DNA from: JBCBTJ01 sp964597685
Lineage (GTDB): Bacteria; Pseudomonadota; Alphaproteobacteria; Caulobacterales; Hyphomonadaceae
DNA: 7,487 nt
Direction: 5' to 3'
Assembly (NCBI GenBank): GCA_964597685.1
Contig: CAZQZC010000138.1
Span: forward strand, 1-7,487
The position numbers were made by a program, and so were the translations under genes. Positions 1-4,450 of the stretch are shown here, piece by piece. Position 1 is the stretch's first letter. The number at the start of each line of letters is the position of its first letter. The notes under the pieces were generated by a model, which was given only the letters and a program-made list of their open reading frames with translations, did no database searches and had not been told where the DNA came from.

Positions 1-136
1 CGACATGTCGGAGTACTCCGAGAAGCATTCCGTGGCCCGTCTGATCGGCGCGCCGCCGGGTTATGTCGGCTACGAAGAGGGCGGCGCGCTGACGGAAGCC
101 GTTCGGCGCAGGCCCTACCAAGTCATTCTGTTCGAC

Positions 137-148
137 GAGGTGTAAATG
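137..148 (+). promoter_or_regulatory. Stop-start junction with Shine-Dalgarno-like sequence inside clpB
   Basis: GAGGTG (137-142) is followed at once by TAA (143-145) and ATG (146-148). The GAGG core sits 5 bases before the ATG, a workable distance for ribosome binding. Adjacent stop and start codons are typical of translational coupling. GAGGTG also encodes the conserved Glu-Val after the Walker B Asp, so the match may be coincidental. Confidence 0.4.
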
Positions 149-718
149 GCCCACCCGGACCTGTTCAACACTTTGCTGCTGGTGCTTGACGACGGCCGGC
201 TGACAGACGGCCAAGGCCGCACCGTCGACTTCAAGAACACCTTGATCATCATGACGTCGAATCTCGGCTCCGACGCGCTGGCCGAGGCCCCGCCGGGCGA
301 GATCTCCGACGGCGTGAAGGACATGGTGCTCGCCGCCGTGCGTGGACATTTCCGACCTGAATTCCTGAACCGCGTCGACGAGATGGTGTTTTTCCACCGA
401 CTGGGCCGAGCCCAGATCGACCGGATCGTCGATATTCAAATGGGCCGGTTGGAACAGCTTCTCGCCGACCGGAAGATGTCGATCAGACTCACGGCCGAGG
501 CGCGCAACTGGCTGGCCGAACGCGGCTATGATCCCGTCTATGGCGCGCGGCCGCTGAAGCGCGTGATCCAGAGGGAGCTTCAAGACCCGCTCGCGCGGCT
601 TCTGCTCGAAGGGCGAATCGCCGACGGCGACAAGATAGATGTGACCGTCGAAGCGGGCGCTTTGGCGATCAACGGCTTGCCGAACGGCTTCGCAAAGGGC
701 GAGTCAGCTGTGAGCTGA
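146..718 (+). CDS. clpB: ClpB C-terminal fragment (possible separate reading frame)
   Basis: This is the 190-residue open frame after the clpB stop codon, beginning at the ATG that touches the TAA. It contains the part of the second AAA+ domain after Walker B: sensor 1 Asn near residue 39 in TSNLGS, the arginine finger R76 in FRPEFLNRVDE, and the C-terminal small domain with the sensor 2 arginine R135 in YDPVYGARPLKR. It ends at the normal place for ClpB. GAGGTG at 137-142 would be a good Shine-Dalgarno for ATG 146, so reinitiation is possible on sequence grounds. It has no Walker A or B, so it could not hydrolyse ATP alone. Whether it is translated is unknown; the simplest reading is the remnant of one clpB gene. 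Confidence 0.6.
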   Translation: MAHPDLFNTLLLVLDDGRLTDGQGRTVDFKNTLIIMTSNLGSDALAEAPPGEISDGVKDMVLAAVRGHFRPEFLNRVDEMVFFHRLGRAQIDRIVDIQMGRLEQLLADRKMSIRLTAEARNWLAERGYDPVYGARPLKRVIQRELQDPLARLLLEGRIADGDKIDVTVEAGALAINGLPNGFAKGESAVS

Positions 719-760
719 GGCGCATCACGCGTTCGAGATCAAAGAATCCAGATTAATTTG

Positions 761-793
761 TGCCCCTTTTGTGACGCGAAAGGGGCATTTTAT
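761..793 (+). terminator. Intrinsic terminator after clpB
   Basis: TGCCCCTTT (761-769) pairs perfectly with AAAGGGGCA (779-787) around a 9-base loop, and a T-rich run (788-796, TTTTATTTC) follows. It lies 42 bases after the clpB stop on the same strand. This is a canonical Rho-independent terminator and it isolates clpB from the next gene. Confidence 0.85.
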
Positions 794-997
794 TTCTTCA
801 TTCCGCTGTAGTCCAACTTTCATTTCGGATTTTGGCGGGTTCGTTCGGAAAAATTGCACGTGACGGCGCACGGTGAGCTCACAGAGAATTAATCATGCAT
901 AATTGCAGTGCTGCGCTGCCGCAATCTGCCTGTTTTTCATAACTCCGACATGAATATGAGACCCACGCGTCATCGAACACAAGCAAACAGGCGCTGT

Positions 998-1015
998 CCG
1001 ACGGGCGACCGTCGG
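998..1015 (+). promoter_or_regulatory. GC-rich hairpin with a GNRA loop in the leader of the UrcA-like gene
   Basis: CCGACGG (998-1004) and CCGTCGG (1009-1015) form a perfect 7-pair stem closed by the loop GCGA, a member of the very stable GNRA tetraloop class. It ends 17 bases before the AAGGAA ribosome-binding sequence (1033-1038). No T-run follows, so it is not a standard terminator. A role as an mRNA-stabilising or leader structure is inference. Confidence 0.45.
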
Positions 1016-1045
1016 CCTCCCCAGAAGACCAAAAGGAACCTCGCT

Positions 1046-1390
1046 ATGAAAAACCTCATCTCCCTCGCCGTCCTCGCCGCCGCTACGATCGCTCCGGCTT
1101 CGGCCAACACGCTCGTCTCCTTCGAAGCCGAGCTCGAATACGACAAAGTCCTCGTTCAGACGCGCGACGGCGCCGTCGAAGTCCTCGAATCGCTCGAGGC
1201 GCAAGCCCGTCAAGAGTGCCGCGTTACGCGCGCCGCGTCCCGCACGCGCGGCGTCGACGATGTCTGCGTTCTCGACATGGTCCACAAAGCGGTCAACGAA
1301 ATCGAATCCGACGCTCTGACGGCCGTTTACGCCGACAGCCCGCTTTTCGTCGAAGCGGCCCCGCGTCCGGTTCGCGTCGCTCAGCGCTAA
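1046..1390 (+). CDS. Small exported UrcA-family-like protein
   Basis: This encodes a 114-residue protein with a clear signal peptide: MKN, a hydrophobic core and cleavage after ASA at about residue 20, so the product is predicted to be periplasmic or secreted. The mature part has a beta-like start (VSFEAELEYDKV), a helical DGAVEVLESLEAQARQEC segment, then Cys58 and Cys74, which may form a disulfide, and a second helix (VHKAVNEIESDAL). This arrangement resembles the UrcA family, small alphaproteobacterial proteins named for a uranium-responsive Caulobacter gene with no established biochemical role. The ATG at 1046 is chosen because AAGGAA lies 7 bases upstream and the signal peptide starts there; an upstream start at 908 lacks both. 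Codons are strongly biased to C-ending forms (CTC, GTC, GCC), more than in neighbours, which suggests high expression. Family assignment is moderate; export is more secure. Confidence 0.7.
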   Translation: MKNLISLAVLAAATIAPASANTLVSFEAELEYDKVLVQTRDGAVEVLESLEAQARQECRVTRAASRTRGVDDVCVLDMVHKAVNEIESDALTAVYADSPLFVEAAPRPVRVAQR

Positions 1391-1400
1391 TCGCTCAGCG
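1377..1400. repeat. Short tandem repeat across the stop codon of the UrcA-like gene
   Basis: TCGCTCAGCG occurs at 1377-1386 and again at 1391-1400, separated by CTAA, which contains the TAA stop. The period is 14 bases. It looks like a small local duplication with no clear function. Confidence 0.6.
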
Positions 1401-1423
1401 TCCTAGACACAAAACACCAAGAG

Positions 1424-1457
1424 AGCCGTCCCTTTCGAGGGGCGGCTTTTTTCTTTT
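1424..1457 (+). terminator. Intrinsic terminator after the UrcA-like gene
   Basis: AGCCGTCCCT (1424-1433) pairs with AGGGGCGGCT (1438-1447), ten pairs with one G-T wobble, around the tetraloop TTCG. It is followed by TTTTTTCTTTT (1447-1457). A UUCG loop plus a T-run is a textbook Rho-independent terminator, 33 bases past the stop codon. Confidence 0.9.
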
Positions 1458-1496
1458 GGGGAAGGGCTTGCGCCGTCCCCAGGGGCCGGCCGCAAT

Positions 1497-1527
1497 TGGG
1501 ACGTGTTCGAAGGGAGGACCCGTCCCA
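1497..1527 (+). promoter_or_regulatory. Inverted repeat enclosing the ribosome-binding site of the MerR-type gene
   Basis: TGGGACG (1497-1503) is complementary to CGTCCCA (1521-1527), with 17 bases between. The enclosed segment holds the strong Shine-Dalgarno GGGAGGA (1512-1518), and the right arm ends on the A of the start codon. It could be an operator for self-regulation, as is common in MerR regulators, or an mRNA hairpin that masks initiation. Both are inference from the dyad alone. Confidence 0.35.
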
Positions 1528-2300
1528 TGGCTCGGTTCAGGACCGCCAAACAGACCGCTGATCTTCTAGGTCTGAGTGTGAAAGCGCTCAGAATCTATGA
1601 GGCGCAAGGCCTGATCTCGCCCGGCAGAACCGGCGCGGGATGGCGGGTCTATGGTCCGGACGAGTTTGTGGCGCTGCAGAAGGTCTGCGCCTTGAAGTCG
1701 ATTGGCTTCGGCCTGGCTGACATTGGTCGGCTCTTGAACGACGGCGTTGATCTTCCAGAGGTTCTGGCCGCGCAATCGGCCTCGATCGAGGCGCGCCGCC
1801 GCAAACTCGACCAGGCGCTTGCGATTGTTCTGGAAGCGCAAGACCGGCTCCAGGCGGGCGAGGATCTCTCGACGGACGATCTCATCACACTCACACAGGA
1901 GACGATCATGTCGTCGTTTGAATGGACCAAGGCCCACCAAGACTTGGCCGATAAACACTACACGCCGGAGCAAAGCCAACTTCTTGAGGCGCGAAAATTG
2001 TCGCCCGAGATGCAAGCGACGGTCTTCGCAAAGTGGCGGGACTTGATCGACGAAGCCGAACGATTGCGTCATGGCCCGCCGAACGCCCCCGAAGCGATCA
2101 ATCTCGCCCAGCGTTGGGTCGTGTTGAGCGAGACCTTCACCCAGGGCGATCCCGATCTCGCAAAGTCGACGGCGGCTTGGTACCAGGACGGCTTCTCCGA
2201 TCCCGAAACCGCGAAGCTGATGCCCTTTTCCAAAGAGGTTTGGGACTTCGTCGCCGCGGCGATTCAGCATCTGCCAGACGGGGAGGACGGCGTCGTTTGA
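1527..2300 (+). CDS. MerR-family transcriptional regulator with TipAS-like effector domain
   Basis: This encodes a 257-residue predicted cytoplasmic DNA-binding protein. Residues 1-70 are a MerR winged helix-turn-helix: TAKQTADLLGLSVKALRIYE, then EAQGLISPGRTGAGWRVYG and a second helix pair (LKSIGFGLADIGRLL). A long helix (about 75-115) would form the dimer coiled coil. From about residue 128 (MSSFEW) the sequence resembles the TipAS ligand-binding domain, with KWRDLIDEAERLR, AQRWVVLSETFTQGDPDLAK and WYQDGF. TipA-type proteins sense peptide antibiotics and activate resistance or stress genes; the ligand here is unknown. The cysteine pattern of metal-sensing MerR proteins is absent. ATG 1527 is chosen over GTG 1503 because GGGAGGA lies 8 bases upstream. 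The gene sits between a terminator and murC; MerR targets are often adjacent, but nothing links it to murC. Confidence 0.85.
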   Translation: MARFRTAKQTADLLGLSVKALRIYEAQGLISPGRTGAGWRVYGPDEFVALQKVCALKSIGFGLADIGRLLNDGVDLPEVLAAQSASIEARRRKLDQALAIVLEAQDRLQAGEDLSTDDLITLTQETIMSSFEWTKAHQDLADKHYTPEQSQLLEARKLSPEMQATVFAKWRDLIDEAERLRHGPPNAPEAINLAQRWVVLSETFTQGDPDLAKSTAAWYQDGFSDPETAKLMPFSKEVWDFVAAAIQHLPDGEDGVV

Positions 2301-2305
2301 TCACA

Positions 2306-2335
2306 TGCGGCGCGGACCGCCACGTCCGCCCCGCA
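2306..2335 (+). terminator. Strong hairpin just after the MerR-type gene, no T-run
   Basis: TGCGGCGCGGAC (2306-2317) pairs with GTCCGCCCCGCA (2324-2335), eleven of twelve positions, around the loop CGCCAC. It starts 6 bases after the MerR stop. Without a following T-run it is not a standard intrinsic terminator, but it could pause or partly end transcription before murC, or protect the mRNA 3' end. Confidence 0.4.
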
Positions 2336-2424
2336 ACCCCGCCGCATTCGCACGCGATGAGCTGGTCATGGACCTTCTGCTCGACCCCGGCTACCCCGAT
2401 CTGATTGCAGATCCGAGTGAGCCC

Positions 2425-3840
2425 ATGCCCCGCAACACCCCCGCCCCCTTTGATCTTGGACCCGTCCACCTCGTCGGTATCGGCGGGATCGGCATGTCCG
2501 GCATCGCCGAGATCATGCTGACAATGGGCTACGACGTGCAGGGCTCGGACATTCGGGAAAGCCCGATTGTCTCTCGGTTGCGTTCAAAGGGTGCGAAGAT
2601 CTTCATTGGCCACGCTGCGGAGAACGTGGCTGGCGCTGGCGCCGTGGTGATCTCGTCGGCCATCAAGGCCGGCAATCCGGAGGTTGACGCCGCCCGCATG
2701 TTGGGGATCCCGATTGTTCGCCGCGCCAACATGCTAGCTGAGATCATTCGCCTGAAATGGACCGTCGCCGTCGCCGGCACCCACGGCAAGACGACGACGA
2801 CAAGCATGGTGGCCGCCGTGCTGGACGGCGCCGGGCTCGACCCGACCGTCATCAATGGCGGCATCGTCAACGCCTATGGCTCAAACGCGAAAGCCGGCGA
2901 AGGCGATTGGATCGTCGTGGAAGCCGACGAAAGCGACGGCACCTTCGCGAAGCTTTACCCGACAGCGGCGATCGTCACGAACATCGACGCCGAACATATG
3001 GACCATTACGGCTCCATGGACGCCTTGCGCGAGGCGTTCGACACATTTGTCGAGAATCTGCCGTTTTACGGATTCGCCGTTCTGTGTACGGATCACCCGG
3101 AGGTGCAGTCGCTGGCCGCCCGCGTGATCGACCGGCGCCGCATCACCTATGGCTTCAACCGCCAGGCCGACGTGCGCGCGGTCAATCTGACCACGGATCT
3201 GAACGGCGCCAAATTCGACGTCGCCCTTAGACGCGCCGGCAGCGTGCAACCCCGCTTGATCGAGGGTCTGACCTTGCCCATGGCGGGCGATCACAACGTC
3301 CAGAATGCGCTGGCGGCGATCACCGTGGCGCTTGAACTCGGCGCCAGCGACGAGCAGATCCGCTCAAGCCTCGCGAAATTTACCGGCGTCAAGCGCCGCT
3401 TCACGCCCGCGGGCGAATGGAACGGCGTCAAAATCATTGACGATTACGGTCACCACCCGGTCGAAATCGCGGCGGTGATCAAGGCGGCGCGCGCCATGCA
3501 GGGGCCAAACCGCGTCATCGCTGTCGTCCAGCCGCACCGCTATACCCGGCTGCGGGACCTGTTTGAGGAATTCTGCACCTGCCTTAACGCAGCCGACCAC
3601 GTTTTCGTCGCGCCGGTGTATGAGGCGGGCGAAACACCGATCCCCGGTTACGATCATGTGTCTCTAGCCAAGGGCCTTGGCGAACACGGTCACAAGAGCG
3701 TGGACGCCCTGGACGGTCTCGACGACTTGCCGGCGCGGATCGCGGCCTACGCCCAGCCCGGCGACATGGTCGTGTGCCTTGGCGCCGGCGACATCACGAC
3801 CCACGCCAACGCGCTCGCTGAAAGGCTCGCGGATTTGTAG
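2425..3840 (+). CDS. murC: UDP-N-acetylmuramate--L-alanine ligase (MurC)
   Basis: MurC adds L-alanine to UDP-N-acetylmuramic acid using ATP, the first peptide-forming step in peptidoglycan precursor synthesis, in the cytoplasm. From ATG 2425 the protein has 471 residues, usual for MurC. Visible parts: N-terminal UDP-binding Rossmann motif (VGIGGIGMSGIAE, 17-29), ATP P-loop GTHGKTTTT (118-126), ADESDGTF (167-174), TNIDAEHMDHYG (185-196), GDHNVQNALAA (288 onward), GVKRRF (321-326) and DDYGHHPVE (339-347) in the C-terminal amino-acid ligase domain. The GIGGIGMSG motif fits MurC and not the recycling ligase Mpl. The start at 2425 is preferred because PFDLGPVHLVGIGG matches the usual MurC beginning; ATGs at 2368 and 2305 are in frame, but their extra sequence is not MurC-like and 2305 falls in a hairpin. 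The ribosome-binding sequence at 2425 is weak. It lies outside the usual division and cell-wall cluster, next to a Uma2 gene 29 bases downstream. Confidence 0.93.
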   Translation: MPRNTPAPFDLGPVHLVGIGGIGMSGIAEIMLTMGYDVQGSDIRESPIVSRLRSKGAKIFIGHAAENVAGAGAVVISSAIKAGNPEVDAARMLGIPIVRRANMLAEIIRLKWTVAVAGTHGKTTTTSMVAAVLDGAGLDPTVINGGIVNAYGSNAKAGEGDWIVVEADESDGTFAKLYPTAAIVTNIDAEHMDHYGSMDALREAFDTFVENLPFYGFAVLCTDHPEVQSLAARVIDRRRITYGFNRQADVRAVNLTTDLNGAKFDVALRRAGSVQPRLIEGLTLPMAGDHNVQNALAAITVALELGASDEQIRSSLAKFTGVKRRFTPAGEWNGVKIIDDYGHHPVEIAAVIKAARAMQGPNRVIAVVQPHRYTRLRDLFEEFCTCLNAADHVFVAPVYEAGETPIPGYDHVSLAKGLGEHGHKSVDALDGLDDLPARIAAYAQPGDMVVCLGAGDITTHANALAERLADL

Positions 3841-3869
3841 GCCGCGCGCCTCGGGTGTAGGATCGCCTT

Positions 3870-4448
3870 ATGGATCCGCGCACGATCTCTTATCAGGTTG
3901 ACCGCGACGGGCGGCGCTATTTCACCAATGCGGACATGGCGAAAATGGTCGCCGACGGTTTGATCGATCCCGACGACCGCTGGGAGCTGTTGCGGGGGGA
4001 ATGGTTCGACATGCCGAGCGAAGGCTGGCCGCACATGATTGTGCGGACGAAACTGAATCAGTTGTTTTCATCAATGATCGGATGGCCAAGCGATTGGCTC
4101 GTTAACAGCGAAGGCAGCATTCTGCCGTTCCACGACACTGAAGTGCGGCCCGACATGGTCGTCTTTCGCGCCGACGCCCGCGGCAATGAGATGACGGGCG
4201 CCGACATCGCGCTTGTGGCTGAGATCATGGTCTCGTCCCATCGGCGGGATCGCGAGCTAAAACGCCCCATCTACGCCGCGATGGGCGTGCCGGAATTGTG
4301 GCTGATCGACCTCGACCGCGCTGTGATCGAGATCCATCGAACGCCGACGGACGGGGCGTTTGCGGAACGCCTTGAGATGTCCGCGACCGACCGGATCTCG
4401 CCGTCGGCGTTTCCTCAGATTTCCGTCGCCTTGGATGATTTGCGCTGA
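3870..4448 (+). CDS. Uma2-family (DUF820) PD-(D/E)XK-like protein
   Basis: This encodes a 192-residue protein of the Uma2 family, which has a restriction-endonuclease-like fold and a mostly unknown biological role. Recognisable elements: DRWELLRGEW (36-45), a His after it (H55), EVRPDMVVF with Asp95, the core strand LVAEIM with Glu118, Asp127 and Lys131 in RRDRELK, and AAMGVPELWLIDL, typical of the family. The candidate catalytic set is D95, E118 and K131. The segment after E118 reads IMVSSHRRD, whereas the usual pattern is E-V-x-S-P-S with one more residue before the Asp, so the active site may be slightly atypical. ATG 3870 is supported by AGGA at 3859-3862, 7 bases upstream. With only 29 bases after murC it is probably co-transcribed with it. 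A link to cell-wall synthesis is not shown. Its stop is 2 bases from that of the convergent receptor gene. Confidence 0.8.
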   Translation: MDPRTISYQVDRDGRRYFTNADMAKMVADGLIDPDDRWELLRGEWFDMPSEGWPHMIVRTKLNQLFSSMIGWPSDWLVNSEGSILPFHDTEVRPDMVVFRADARGNEMTGADIALVAEIMVSSHRRDRELKRPIYAAMGVPELWLIDLDRAVIEIHRTPTDGAFAERLEMSATDRISPSAFPQISVALDDLR

Positions 4449-4450
4449 CC

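Larger units (their letters stand above)
2..718 (+). pseudogene. clpB: clpB (Hsp100 disaggregase), 3' part, interrupted by an in-frame stop
   Basis: ClpB is a cytoplasmic hexameric AAA+ chaperone that works with DnaK to pull apart protein aggregates. The window opens inside its second nucleotide-binding domain. Codons from base 2 read DMSEYSEKHSVARLIGAPPG, followed by the ClpB-typical GYVGYEEGG stretch and a Walker B strand ending LFDEV. The family then continues E-K-A-H-P-D, but here the E codon is TAA (143-145) and the K codon is ATG, after which AHPDLFN resumes in the same frame. The remaining 190 codons have no further stop or frameshift and keep sensor 1 (TSNLGS), the arginine finger (FRPEFLNR) and sensor 2 (YGARPLKR). 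Two base substitutions from GAA-AAG (G143T and A147T) would explain the lesion. Nearly complete conservation elsewhere suggests a recent inactivation, a sequencing or assembly error, or a functional split. The 5' end lies outside the window, so the rest of the gene cannot be judged. Confidence 0.85.
719..1045. other. 327-base intergenic region between clpB and the UrcA-like gene
   Basis: The left part holds the clpB terminator. The middle is less GC-rich and contains a perfect 10-base palindrome GTGAGCTCAC (873-882) and an imperfect AT-rich dyad AATTA-N8-TAATT (887-904), either of which could be an operator. The right part is presumably the 5' leader of the UrcA-like gene and contains a strong hairpin (998-1015). 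I could not find a convincing -35/-10 pair. Weak ATG-started frames crossing this region on either strand lack a ribosome-binding site and family resemblance. Confidence 0.5.

Noticed and set aside
908..1045. An N-terminal extension of the UrcA-like protein from an upstream start at 908
   Set aside because: It has no ribosome-binding sequence, contains the leader hairpin, and would bury the clear signal peptide that starts at 1046.
893..1285. A 130-codon open frame on the - strand
   Set aside because: It overlaps the exported-protein gene in antisense, with no ribosome-binding site and no family resemblance; the third-position bias belongs to the + strand gene.
1484..1491. GGCCGGCC palindrome upstream of the MerR-type gene
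   Set aside because: An 8-base GC palindrome is expected by chance in high-GC DNA, and nothing else marks it as functional.
1566..2270. A 234-codon open frame on the - strand inside the MerR-type gene
   Set aside because: Long antisense frames are common in high-GC genes; the + strand product has clear domains and a good ribosome-binding site.
2305..2424. A 40-residue N-terminal extension of MurC
   Set aside because: The extra sequence is proline- and arginine-rich, does not resemble MurC, and its first part coincides with a strong hairpin. A shorter extension from ATG 2368 cannot be fully excluded.
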